A stretch of DNA of 16,254 nt from Janthinobacterium sp. Lineage in GTDB: Bacteria; Pseudomonadota; Gammaproteobacteria; Burkholderiales; Burkholderiaceae_D. A program made the translations under genes and the position numbers. Under the pieces are notes generated by a model. It ran no database searches. It saw only the letters and a list, made by a program, of their open reading frames with translations, and was not told the DNA's origin. The stretch lies in the NCBI GenBank assembly GCA_003482555.1, contig DMYQ01000322.1:1180-17433 (forward strand). The letters are read 5' to 3'. Below, in pieces: positions 6,488 through 14,164 of the stretch. Positions within the stretch are counted from its first letter, which is position 1; each line of letters begins with the position of its first letter.

Positions 6488-7288
6488 TCAGCGGGGCGCC
6501 GCCTCGCCCAGATACTTCCGGTAAATGGCTTGATAGCGGCCGCTATCCTTCAAATGTTTCAGTCCGGCGTTGAAATCGTCGCGGATTTTCTTGTCGCGGA
6601 ACACGGGCCGATAATCCATGGGATTGAATTGGACGAACTCTTGCTCCTCCGTGGGCTTCGGCTGCAAGCCTTTTTCCCGGGACAGCAAGAGGGTGAAATA
6701 CTGGAAGATGTTGCGGTCGCTGAGGGCGACGTCGTAGCGGCCGCGGTTCAGGGTCAGCACCTGCAGGGCCTGGTCGTTTTGCTCGCTGTAGTGGCCGGCT
6801 TTCTGGACCGCGCCCAGCCAGTCGGGATAGCGTTTCGCGGCGCCGGGGAAGGCGATGACGGTCAAGCCGCGCAAGTCATCCGGCGTGCGGATGCTCAGGT
6901 GGCGGGCCTTGAGCGTGATGAAGACGTTGTCGTAGAACACGGCCGGATCGCCATAGGCGGCGCCCTCGGCCCGCATGTCCTGGCCCAGGTCGCTCATCGC
7001 GGCGGCCACGTCACGGTTCCTGAAGGCCAGCGGCACGCGCGCGAAGGGATAGTATTTTGGCCGCAAGGTGTGGCCGCGGAAAGCCAGCGCCTCGCCGATC
7101 ACCTCCAGTTCGATGCCGGAATTCGTTTCCGGGAAGCAGAAGGGAGGAATTTTTTCACCGAAGGCCATGCTGACCTGATCGGCCCGGGCCGGCGCGGCGC
7201 ACAGGGCCGCCAGCAGCGAAGCGAGGGCGCAGGCGAGGGCACAACTGAGGGCAGGCGGGCGGGGGAGTGTCCTTTGGAGCGGTTTCAC
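6488..7288 (-). CDS. Periplasmic substrate-binding protein, family 3 (amino-acid type), orphan
   Basis: 266 residues starting at GTG 7288-7286, with a weak GTGAG 5 nt upstream. The signal peptide has two hydrophobic Ala/Leu-rich stretches and a clear ARA|DQ cleavage site after residue 36. The mature part follows the SBP_bac_3 plan: MAFGEKIPPFCF, GIELEVIGEALAFRGHTLRPKYYPFAR, an inter-domain strand near LRGLTVIAFPGAAKRYPDW, RYDVALSDRNIFQYF, and the C-terminal FNAGLKHLKDSGRYQAIYRKYL. No permease or ATPase is adjacent, so it may feed a transporter encoded elsewhere or act as a ligand sensor; many such proteins in this bacterial group are solitary. Its substrate cannot be told from sequence. It converges on gspK with a 16-bp gap. 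Confidence 0.88.
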   Translation of the reverse strand: MKPLQRTLPRPPALSCALACALASLLAALCAAPARADQVSMAFGEKIPPFCFPETNSGIELEVIGEALAFRGHTLRPKYYPFARVPLAFRNRDVAAAMSDLGQDMRAEGAAYGDPAVFYDNVFITLKARHLSIRTPDDLRGLTVIAFPGAAKRYPDWLGAVQKAGHYSEQNDQALQVLTLNRGRYDVALSDRNIFQYFTLLLSREKGLQPKPTEEQEFVQFNPMDYRPVFRDKKIRDDFNAGLKHLKDSGRYQAIYRKYLGEAAPR

Positions 7289-7691
7289 GGCGGCTCACTT
7301 TTCGGCGGTGGAAGCGGAAATGACGGCCGGCGGCCGTCGCGCCCGCGATCTGATGATCTTGCCAGGTAATTGTGCTGCCTGGAGCGCGCCGCGTCAATCA
7401 CCCGCGCTTAGTCATCCGTGCGCAAAAGCCCACTTTATGCACCGATCTGGTGCCGATATGTTGTATATACCGCTCATTGCACAATCTGGTCTTGCCTGGG
7501 TCGATGCCCATGAATTAAATTATCGGACTTCGACAAACCGGCAATTCCAAGGCAGGCGCGGACAGTAAAGTTTTGCGACCCGCCGCGCGCCATTTGCACC
7601 GCTTTATAAAATTGAGCGTGACAAGATGTACTGACGAAGCGCAGGCCTTACAAAGGCTTTCGCATTATTTATATTTACACGGGGAAAGTTA
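7289..7691. promoter_or_regulatory. Divergent intergenic region between the binding protein and the TonB receptor
   Basis: 403 bp without a gene. Near the binding-protein side lie a 7-bp hairpin GACGGCC/GGCCGTC at 7322-7338 and a spaced inverted repeat CCAGG…CCTGG at 7362-7382. Near the receptor side the DNA turns AT-rich, with TATAAA at 7605-7610, a small stem GCCTT/AAGGC at 7645-7657 and GGGGAAAG at 7680-7687 as Shine-Dalgarno for ATG 7692. None of the -10-like boxes has a good -35. I looked for a Fur-box-like palindrome and saw none. Confidence 0.45.
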
Positions 7692-9911
7692 ATGATCAAG
7701 AAATCCAAGATGCACAAGCGCCTGGCGCGCACCCATGGCGCGATGCTGGCGCTGGGCGCCATCCTGCCGATCGGTTCGGCCATGGCCCAGACGGCCACCG
7801 AGCCGGTCGCCGCCGGCCAATTGGAGACGGTCACCGTCACCGCCCAGCGGCGCAAGGAAAACATCCGCGACGTGCCCCTGTCGGTGACCCTGCTGCGCGA
7901 TGAAAAGCTCGACGTGCTGGTCTCCGGTGGACAAGACATCCGCGTGCTGGCCGGCAAAGTGCCGAGCCTGAACGTGGAATCGTCGAACGGTCGCACCTTT
8001 CCCCGTTTTTACATCCGCGGTTACGGCAACACCGACTTCAGCACGTTTGCTTCGCAACCGGTCTCCCTGGTCTACGACGACGTGGTGCAGGAAAACCCGA
8101 TCTTGAAGGGTTTCCCCATCTTCGACCTGGCCGGCGTGGAAGTGTTGCGCGGCCCGCAGGGCACCCTGTTCGGCCGCAACACCCCGGCCGGCGTGGTCAA
8201 GTTCGAGTCGGAAAAGCCGAACCTGAAAAAAGTCGAAGGCTATTACAACGTTTCCACCGCCACCCATGGCACCGACAATGTCGACGGCGCCGTCAACGTG
8301 CCTTTGAGCAAAGAATGGGCGATGCGCGTGTCGGCCCTGCGCCAGCACCGCGACAATTACGTCGACAACACCTTCACCGGCCAGAATAATGCGCTGGAAG
8401 GCTATAACGAGCACGCCGAGCGGGTGCAATTGCTGTACGCGCCGGGCGGCGCCTTCAACGCGCTGTTCAATGTGCACCAGCGCATGACGACCGGCAGCGC
8501 GCGCCTGTTCCGCGCCAACCTGATCCAGAAGGGCACGAACGACTTCGCCGACGGTTTCGACGCCGACAAGATTTCGACCAACGGTCAAAACTATCAAAAT
8601 CTGCAAACCGACGGCGCCAGCATGCGTCTGAGCTGGGATCTGGACGCGGTCAAGCTGTATTCGATCACCGGTCGCGAGCAAGTGCGCAGCTACTTCAGCC
8701 GCGGCGACATCGACGGCGGCACCCCGGCCGGCCCCGGCTTCATCCCCTTCCAGGTCGAAACCGGTGGCGGCTTGAGCGGCTTGCGGCAAACCACCCAGGA
8801 ATTCCGCGTCGAATCGAAGAATCCCGGCGCCCTCAACTGGCAGAGCGGCATCTATTACTTCCATGAAGACGCCAACGGTTTCAGCAACAACTTCAACAGC
8901 GCCACGGGCGCGCAAACCTCGCACCTGGCCAGCCACCAGAAAAACACGGCCTGGGCGCCTTTCGCTTCCGTCAACTACGCCGTCAGCGATGCCTTCACCG
9001 TGCGCGGCGGCCTGCGCTACACGCGCGACAACAAGGACTTCAACACGGTCGAGGCGGTGAACGTGAAGCAGATCGGGCCCGGCTCGATCGAGGAAAGCAA
9101 GCACAAGATCAACTGGGACTTGAGCGGCAGCTATAAACTGGACAAGGACGTCAATGTGTACGCCCGCGTCGCCACCGGCTTCCGCGCGCCCAGCATCGCG
9201 GCCGCGTCGGCGTCGGTGCCGATCACGGTGGCCGATTCGGAAACCATCCTGTCCTATGAAGCCGGCATCAAGGCCGACCTGTTCAAGCGGCGCGCCCGCG
9301 TCGCCTTCAGCGTCTACGACTTCGACGTGAAGAACCAGCAATTGACGGTCGTTGGCGGCACCAGCAATGTGACCCGCCTGATCAACGCGGCCAAGACCAA
9401 GGGCCATGGCGCCGAACTCGATCTGGAAGGCTTCGTCACGCCGCGCCTGAAAATGTCGCTCGGCGGCAGTTATAACTTCACCGAAATCGCCGACGCCAGC
9501 CTGTCGGTGGCGAAATGCGGTTCTTGCACCGTCGAAAACCCGCTCAACGGGGCCGGCCGCGTCGTCATCGACGGCAATCCGCTGCCGCAAGCGCCGAAGT
9601 GGATCATCAACAGCACCGCCCGTTATTCGATCCCGATGGCGGACGGCGAACTGTTCGTGTTCACGGACTGGTCTTACCGCAGCCAGATCAATTTCTTCCT
9701 GTACCAGGCGGCGGAATACACGGGGCGCTCGCTGCTGGAAGGCGGCTTGCGTGTCGGCTACACCTGGCAAGAAGGCAAGTATGAACTGGCCGCGTTCGGC
9801 CGCAACATCACGAATACCCGGCGCATCACGGGTGCCATCGACTTCAACAACCGCACCGGCTTCATCAATGAGCCGCGCGTCCTGGGCGTCCAATTCAAGG
9901 GCAACTTCTAA
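7692..9911 (+). CDS. TonB-dependent outer-membrane receptor
   Basis: 739 residues, the usual size for a 22-stranded receptor. GGGGAAAG 5 nt upstream supports ATG 7692. A signal peptide with a basic N-terminus ends at AMA|Q (residue 32). A TonB-box-like stretch LETVTVTAQRR (44-54) leads into the plug domain: DVPLSVTLL, RFYIRGYGNTDF and the conserved EVLRGPQGTLFGRNTPAGVV. The rest is a beta-barrel of alternating strands, including FRAPSIAAASASVP and LSYEAGIKADLFKRRARVAFSVYD, and ends in VQFKGNF with the terminal Phe needed for outer-membrane insertion. The style is closest to iron-siderophore or broad-specificity receptors with the 'VTAQRR…IRDVP' N-terminus; the ligand is unknown. No FecIR-type regulators or exporter genes adjoin it. 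A strong terminator follows, so it is probably monocistronic. Confidence 0.95.
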   Translation: MIKKSKMHKRLARTHGAMLALGAILPIGSAMAQTATEPVAAGQLETVTVTAQRRKENIRDVPLSVTLLRDEKLDVLVSGGQDIRVLAGKVPSLNVESSNGRTFPRFYIRGYGNTDFSTFASQPVSLVYDDVVQENPILKGFPIFDLAGVEVLRGPQGTLFGRNTPAGVVKFESEKPNLKKVEGYYNVSTATHGTDNVDGAVNVPLSKEWAMRVSALRQHRDNYVDNTFTGQNNALEGYNEHAERVQLLYAPGGAFNALFNVHQRMTTGSARLFRANLIQKGTNDFADGFDADKISTNGQNYQNLQTDGASMRLSWDLDAVKLYSITGREQVRSYFSRGDIDGGTPAGPGFIPFQVETGGGLSGLRQTTQEFRVESKNPGALNWQSGIYYFHEDANGFSNNFNSATGAQTSHLASHQKNTAWAPFASVNYAVSDAFTVRGGLRYTRDNKDFNTVEAVNVKQIGPGSIEESKHKINWDLSGSYKLDKDVNVYARVATGFRAPSIAAASASVPITVADSETILSYEAGIKADLFKRRARVAFSVYDFDVKNQQLTVVGGTSNVTRLINAAKTKGHGAELDLEGFVTPRLKMSLGGSYNFTEIADASLSVAKCGSCTVENPLNGAGRVVIDGNPLPQAPKWIINSTARYSIPMADGELFVFTDWSYRSQINFFLYQAAEYTGRSLLEGGLRVGYTWQEGKYELAAFGRNITNTRRITGAIDFNNRTGFINEPRVLGVQFKGNF

Positions 9912-9930
9912 GACTGGCCTCGCGGCCGCG

Positions 9931-9969
9931 AAAAACCCGTCGCGGCCCGGTGCCGCGGCGGGTTTTTTT
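9931..9969 (+). terminator. Rho-independent terminator after the TonB receptor gene
   Basis: CCCGTCGCGGC (9936-9946) pairs with GCCGCGGCGGG (9952-9962), 11 bp with one G-T wobble, across a 5-nt loop, followed by TTTTTTT (9963-9969). An A-run at 9931-9935 extends the stem and would give the hairpin some terminator character on the other strand too. It starts 20 bp after the receptor stop codon. Confidence 0.92.
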
Positions 9970-10000
9970 CGTGTGGCGGACGGCGCCGATATGACGCCGC

Positions 10001-10034
10001 TATGCTGCCGCGATATGCTGCCGATACGCTGCCG
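10001..10034. repeat. Three short imperfect direct repeats
   Basis: TATGCTGCCG at 10001-10010 and 10014-10023, then TACGCTGCCG at 10025-10034, separated by 3 and 1 bp. They lie at the degraded 5' edge of the binding-protein remnant. Confidence 0.7.
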
Positions 10035-10222
10035 GAATGGGCCGCGGCCCTCCCGATCTGGCGCCCTTGCGGGTGGCCGGCGGTGTTGACAAGAAATTTG
10101 AATACGTGGCTTTCGGGCGCGCCGACGGCGAGGCGTATGCGCGCATATTTTCCAGGGGGATGCTGAAACTGCGCGCCTCGGGCGCACTGGCGCGCATCAT
10201 GGCGCGGCACGAGGGTGGCGAG

Positions 10223-10262
10223 CGGGGGCCGGCCGCCGACGCGCATGCGCAGCCGGCCCCCG
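10223..10262. repeat. GC-rich 11-bp inverted repeat with nested palindrome
   Basis: CGGGGGCCGGC at 10223-10233 pairs perfectly with GCCGGCCCCCG at 10252-10262. The 18-nt loop contains the palindrome GCGCATGCGC (10241-10250). It lies between the binding-protein remnant and the 3' end of the minus-strand Tsx-like gene. No T-run follows on either strand, so it is not a classic intrinsic terminator, but it may stabilise or end the Tsx-like mRNA. Confidence 0.6.
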
Positions 10263-10305
10263 TCAACTGACGCGGCCCCCCTGATCATACCGGCTGGGAA
10301 CTTGC

Positions 10306-11175
10306 TTAGAAATGATACTCGGCGCGCACCATCGGCGTGCTGGCGCGCTGGCCCTGGCCGCCCGTCGTGGCCGCCGTGTTGCCGAACTTGTTGTTCCAGT
10401 ATTGGTACTCGAGGCCGACGCGGAAGGTGTTTTTCGCGTGACCGACGGCGGCGCCCACGTCGTACATGACTTGCATGTCGAGGTTGGTTTCCGCGCCGGT
10501 GTCGTTGCCCACTTCATCCTTGCCCTTGGAGGCGATGAAGTTGACAAAGCCTTCGAAGGCAAACAGCGGCGACAGGGGAATGCCCCAGGCGGCGTTGAGC
10601 ATCGGATGCAGCTTGTAAGTATAGCGGCCAGTCACGTTCGAGATCGGCGCGAAGGCGCCGCTGGGCGCGTTGCTTTCATGCAGGAGCAGCAGGCTGGTGG
10701 TCAGGAAACCCGGCACGTCCCACATCAGGGTGGGGCCGGCCACCAGCATGCGCTTGCGCGAGTTGTAGCCGACGTCGTTCTTGGTGTTGGCGTCAAAACC
10801 GAAGGTCGCGCCGAGCCCGCGCACGGGGCCGAACTTGATGTCGCTGCCGCGCACTTTGCCGATATCGACGGTGTTGCGGTACACCACATACGCTTCGGTG
10901 GCGCCCGAAGTCTGGTTCAGGGAACCGGGGTCTTTGCTATCGGAAATTAAGAGGTCGACGTTCAGGTAATTGCTGCCGTATTTGTAGCCGCTGGCGTGGG
11001 TGAAGGCAAAGATATTCTTTTTGATGTCCTCGGGATTGAACGGTTCGCGGAAGTCGTTACCGGCGCGCCAGCTGATCGAGGTATCGCTCCAGTCGGCGGC
11101 GTGGGCGCCGCCCGACAGGCACAGGATGGCGGCGGCGAACAGTTGCGGCGCGAGACTCTTTTTTGTTTTATACAC
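10306..11175 (-). CDS. Tsx-like nucleoside-specific outer-membrane channel
   Basis: 289 residues from GTG 11175-11173, chosen because AGAGGAG sits 6 nt upstream and the signal peptide (YKTKKSLAPQLFAAAILCLS, cleavage AHA|AD near residue 26) begins right there; an ATG twelve codons earlier would add an untypical extension. The mature protein opens with WSDTSISWRAGNDFREPFNP, resembling the Tsx N-terminal strand region, followed by IFAFTHASGYKYGSNYLNVDLL and alternating beta-strands to a C-terminal RAEYHF with terminal Phe. This fits the Tsx/outer-envelope channel family, a small beta-barrel that passes nucleosides. The call is strengthened by the divergent BMP-type nucleoside importer. No obvious intrinsic terminator follows. 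An alternative is another small outer-membrane porin of the same superfamily with different solutes. Confidence 0.82.
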   Translation of the reverse strand: MYKTKKSLAPQLFAAAILCLSGGAHAADWSDTSISWRAGNDFREPFNPEDIKKNIFAFTHASGYKYGSNYLNVDLLISDSKDPGSLNQTSGATEAYVVYRNTVDIGKVRGSDIKFGPVRGLGATFGFDANTKNDVGYNSRKRMLVAGPTLMWDVPGFLTTSLLLLHESNAPSGAFAPISNVTGRYTYKLHPMLNAAWGIPLSPLFAFEGFVNFIASKGKDEVGNDTGAETNLDMQVMYDVGAAVGHAKNTFRVGLEYQYWNNKFGNTAATTGGQGQRASTPMVRAEYHF

Positions 11176-11592
11176 GTGGAACTCCTCTTGGCATTGCATG
11201 GAAAAAAACATGGCGCTGGGTGGCGGCGGGGCTTTGCGAGCCAGACTAGTCGGTCAATGATGCGAGAAGCGCGGGCATGCGGGCTGTCTGTATCAGTAAT
11301 ACTGTCTATACATACTGAAATATAATGATCGCATTTCCCCGTCGCCGTGGGGCTGGATGGGGGTAGGGGGGCCGTTTTTCGGGGCGAAAATAGGCCGCCG
11401 CTGTTGTTTTTTTGCGGAAATGTCTGCACTGGCGCAATTTCTCATGCGGATAAATGTGGCCGTTGCCGATACGATACGGAACGTTGCAGTGCTTCCCGGA
11501 ATGGAAGCGGCAAGGGCAACGGCAACAGCGACCGCGACAGCAAGGGCGCGGCGCCGAGCGCGATCAACACAGCCAGAACAAGAAGAATCGAT
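11176..11592. promoter_or_regulatory. Divergent regulatory region and long leader of the nucleoside-uptake locus
   Basis: 417 bp between the two divergent genes. From left: the Tsx-side leader; an AT-rich core at 11284-11326 with CTGTCT at 11284-11289 and again at 11302-11307, the palindrome CAGTA-A-TACTG at 11294-11304 and a further TACTG at 11313-11317; TATAAT at 11321-11326; a run of G-tracts at 11349-11384; a 6-bp stem GCTTCC/GGAAGC at 11491-11508; and a low-complexity stretch of imperfect GGCAAC-like hexamers at about 11505-11545. The frame of the ATPase is open upstream to 11347, but that extension is low-complexity and lacks transporter features. Confidence 0.55.
11321..11326 (+). promoter_or_regulatory. 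Perfect -10 box (TATAAT) for the nucleoside ABC importer
   Basis: TATAAT matches the sigma70 consensus exactly in otherwise GC-rich DNA. The expected -35 position (about 11298-11303) is poor and overlaps the CAGTA-A-TACTG palindrome, so activation or repression by a regulator bound there is plausible. The start point would be near 11333, leaving a leader of about 260 nt. Confidence 0.45.
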
Positions 11593-13113
11593 ATGACGAC
11601 ACGCCTGGAATTGCACGACATCAGCAAACGCTACCCATCCGTGGTGGCCAACGACGGCATCCACTTGACGGTCGAGCCCGGCCAAATCCACGCCGTGCTG
11701 GGCGAGAACGGGGCCGGCAAGTCGACCCTGATGAAGATCATTTACGGCTCCGTGAAACCGGATGCCGGGCGCGTGCTGTGGAACGGCAAGGAGGTGCGCA
11801 TCGCCAACCCGGCCGTGGCCCGCGAGCTGGGCATCGCCATGGTGTTCCAGCATTTTTCCCTGTTCGACACCCTGACCGTGGCGGAAAACATCGCCCTCGG
11901 CTTGCCGGCCGATACCCGGCTCGACGAGCTGGCGCGGCGCATCGAAGCGACCGCCGCCCAGTACGGGCTGGAACTGGAACCGCAGCGCCACGTGCATACC
12001 CTGTCGGTGGGCGAATGCCAGCGCGTCGAGATTGTGCGCGCGCTGCTGGCCAAGCCGCAGTTGCTGATCCTCGACGAACCGACTTCGGTGCTCACGCCGG
12101 CCGCCGTCGAGCGCCTCTTCGGCACCCTGCGCCAGTTGGCGGCGGAAGGTTGCAGCATCCTCTACATCAGCCACAAGCTCGATGAAATCCGCGCCCTCTG
12201 CCACACTTGCACGGTGCTGCGCGGCGGCAAGAACACGGGTAGTTGCGATCCGCGCCTGGAGTCGGCGGCCAGCCTGTCGCGCATGATGATCGGCGCCGAA
12301 CCGCCGCCCATCGTGCACCTCGAGCGGGCTCCCGGCGAAAAGATGCTGGCCGTGAAAAACCTGTGTCTGGGCAAGAGCCACCCCTTCGCCACCGAACTCA
12401 AGGACATCTGCTTCGACTTGCACGCCGGCGAGATCGTCGGCCTGGCCGGCGTCTCCGGCAATGGCCAGCAGGAATTGCTGGCCGCACTGTCGGGCGAGGA
12501 TGCGCGCGCGGCGGCGGCTGCCATCATGCTGGGCCAGATCCCGGTCGGGCGCCTGGCGCCGGGCCGGCGCCGCGCCCTCGGCCTCGGCTTCGTTCCCGAG
12601 GAGAGGCTGGGGCGGGGCGCCGTGCCGGACATGTCCCTGTCCGACAATGTGTTGCTGACTCTGCAGACCGGAGCCACCATCCGCCGCGGCTTCGTGCGCG
12701 GCCGCGCCATCGTCGACCGGGCGGCCGCCATCATCGCCCGCTTCCAGGTCAAGGCCGGCGGCCCGCACTCGCCGGCGCGCAGCCTGTCGGGCGGCAATTT
12801 ACAAAAATTCATAGTGGGGCGCGAAGTCATGCGCGGCCCCAAGGTACTGGTGCTGGCGCAACCCACCTGGGGCGTCGATGTGGGCGCCGCCGCGCAAATC
12901 CGCGCCGAGCTGGTCGCCCTGCGCGACGCCGGTTGCGCACTGTTGGTCATTTCCGAGGAGCTGGACGAATTGTTTGAGATTGCCGACCGCCTGCACGTGA
13001 TCGCGAAGGGGCGCTTGTCGCCCTCGATCAAGACCGCCGACGCCAGCGTCGCCCTGATAGGCCAATGGATGAGCGGCCTGTGGTTGCCGGCGAAGGAGGG
13101 CGGGCATGTTTAA
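11593..13113 (+). CDS. ABC importer ATPase, two fused nucleotide-binding domains (BMP/nucleoside type)
   Basis: 506 residues from ATG 11593, placed where the family begins (RLELHDISKRYPSVVANDGI). The Shine-Dalgarno is weak (purine-rich AAGAAG). Domain 1 has Walker A GENGAGKST (37-45), Q-loop Gln86, signature LSVGE (137-141), Walker B LLILDE (157-162) and switch His194. Domain 2, from about residue 250, has a Walker A-like GVSGNGQQE (286-294) without the Lys, signature LSGGN, and VLVLAQPTWGVDVGA in place of a normal Walker B. This asymmetric layout is normal for the CUT2-like/nucleoside class in which one ATP site is degenerate. It energises the two downstream permeases at the inner membrane. 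The gene overlaps the first permease by 8 bp. Confidence 0.93.
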   Translation: MTTRLELHDISKRYPSVVANDGIHLTVEPGQIHAVLGENGAGKSTLMKIIYGSVKPDAGRVLWNGKEVRIANPAVARELGIAMVFQHFSLFDTLTVAENIALGLPADTRLDELARRIEATAAQYGLELEPQRHVHTLSVGECQRVEIVRALLAKPQLLILDEPTSVLTPAAVERLFGTLRQLAAEGCSILYISHKLDEIRALCHTCTVLRGGKNTGSCDPRLESAASLSRMMIGAEPPPIVHLERAPGEKMLAVKNLCLGKSHPFATELKDICFDLHAGEIVGLAGVSGNGQQELLAALSGEDARAAAAAIMLGQIPVGRLAPGRRRALGLGFVPEERLGRGAVPDMSLSDNVLLTLQTGATIRRGFVRGRAIVDRAAAIIARFQVKAGGPHSPARSLSGGNLQKFIVGREVMRGPKVLVLAQPTWGVDVGAAAQIRAELVALRDAGCALLVISEELDELFEIADRLHVIAKGRLSPSIKTADASVALIGQWMSGLWLPAKEGGHV

Positions 13114-14164
13114 GCTGGAAGCGCGGCCGGCGCCGTCGGTGCTGATGTCGTGGATGTCGCCGCTGCTGGCGGTCTTGCTGACGGTGCTGTGCGGGGCGCT
13201 GCTGTTCGCCGCCCTGGGCAAGGATACGCTGGCCGGGCTGGCCGTGTTTTTCCTGGAACCGATGAAGGATTTGCGCGGCTGGACGGAACTGGGCTTGAAG
13301 GTGGCGCCCCTGCTCTTGATCGCCGTCGGCCTGGCCATCTGTTACCGCGCCAATGTCTACAATATCGGCGCCGAGGGCCAGTTCGTGGTCGGCGCCGTGG
13401 CCGGCGGCGCGGCCGCCCTGTATCTGGACGACGGCATCGGCGGCGCCTTTGTCATGGGCCTGGTCTTGCTGGCGGGGATGGCGGGTGGCATGGCCTGGGC
13501 CGCCATCACGGCCTTCTTGCGCGACCGCTTCAACGCCAGCGAAATCCTGGTCTCGCTGATGCTGGTGTACGTGGCGCAACTGCTGCTCAGCTATCTGGTG
13601 TACGGCGTGTTGCGCGACCCGGAAGGCTTCAATTTTCCGCAGTCGAAGCTGCTCTCCGACGCCATGCTGCTGCCCATCCTGATCCCCGGCACCCGCTTGC
13701 ACCTGGGCATCGCGCTGGCCCTGCTGGCCGCCGTCGGCGGCTGGTTGTTCCTGTCGAAAAGCATTTCCGGCTTCCGCCTGCGGGTGGGCGGCATGGCGCC
13801 GGCCGCCGCCCGCTACGCCGGTTTTTCGGCGCGCAAGTCGCTGTGGACGTCGATGTTGATCTGCGGCGCCCTGTCCGGCCTGGCCGGCGTCTGCGAAGTG
13901 CTGGGGCCGCTGGGCCAGTTGACGCCCTCGGTCTCGCCCGGTTATGGCTTCGCCGCCATCATCGTCGCCTACGTGGGTCGCCTGCATCCGGTCGGGGTGA
14001 TCTTTTCCAGCTTCGTCATGGCCCTGTTTTACATCGGCGGCGAGCTGGCGCAATCGCGCCTGGGCTTGCCGAGCGCGATCACCGGCGTCTTCCAGGGCAT
14101 CTTGCTGTTTGCCCTGCTGGCCTGCGACGTGCTGATTCAATACAAACTGAGCTGGAGAAAATAA
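13106..14164 (+). CDS. Nucleoside-type ABC permease, first subunit (BPD_transp_2)
   Basis: 352 residues. ATG 13106 is well supported by AAGGAGG at 13093-13099. The protein has a short cytoplasmic N-terminus and about eight to ten hydrophobic segments, with the family's characteristic ANVYNIGAEGQFVVGAVAGG (about residues 84-103) after the third segment and later LSGLAGVCEVLGPLGQLTPS and YGFAAIIVAYVGRLHPVGV. The length and motifs match the larger permease of BMP-linked importers such as the YufP/NupP type. It should form a heterodimeric channel in the inner membrane with the next gene product. It overlaps the ATPase gene by 8 bp and the next gene by 1 bp (TAATG), so the complex subunits are translationally coupled. 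Confidence 0.93.
   Translation: MFKLEARPAPSVLMSWMSPLLAVLLTVLCGALLFAALGKDTLAGLAVFFLEPMKDLRGWTELGLKVAPLLLIAVGLAICYRANVYNIGAEGQFVVGAVAGGAAALYLDDGIGGAFVMGLVLLAGMAGGMAWAAITAFLRDRFNASEILVSLMLVYVAQLLLSYLVYGVLRDPEGFNFPQSKLLSDAMLLPILIPGTRLHLGIALALLAAVGGWLFLSKSISGFRLRVGGMAPAAARYAGFSARKSLWTSMLICGALSGLAGVCEVLGPLGQLTPSVSPGYGFAAIIVAYVGRLHPVGVIFSSFVMALFYIGGELAQSRLGLPSAITGVFQGILLFALLACDVLIQYKLSWRK

Larger units (their letters stand above)
9995..10270 (+). pseudogene. Remnant of a family-3 periplasmic binding protein (C-terminal part)
   Basis: An open frame of about 90 codons begins after an in-frame TGA (9992-9994), has an ATG at 10037 and ends at TGA 10268-10270. Its middle reads KKFEYVAFGRADGEAY and then IFSRGMLKLRASGALARIM. 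The pattern F..G...L..SG....I matches the last helix of SBP_bac_3 proteins; compare FNAGLKHLKDSGRYQAI at the end of the binding protein at 6488-7288. Everything N-terminal of this is missing: the receptor terminator lies immediately upstream. There is no Shine-Dalgarno before ATG 10037 and no signal peptide. A truncated relic, left by a deletion between the receptor and this gene, explains the facts best; a short intact gene of unknown role is the alternative. Confidence 0.5.

Noticed and set aside
7420..7691. Fur box upstream of the TonB receptor
   Set aside because: AT-rich stretches exist but no palindrome resembling GATAATGATAATCATTATC was found.
7689..10187. Very long minus-strand open frame (832 codons) opposite the TonB receptor
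   Set aside because: It mirrors the receptor in a GC-rich genome; its translation is low-complexity Arg/Ala/Gly/Val-rich without domains, while the plus strand has a complete receptor with signal peptide and terminal Phe.
11347..11592. N-terminal extension of the ABC ATPase from GTG 11347
   Set aside because: The extension is low-complexity, runs through the G-runs and lacks family similarity; ATPases of this class begin where ATG 11593 does.
11293..12768. Minus-strand open frame of 491 codons opposite the ABC ATPase
   Set aside because: Shadow frame: the plus strand shows all ABC motifs, and the antisense product has no recognisable features.
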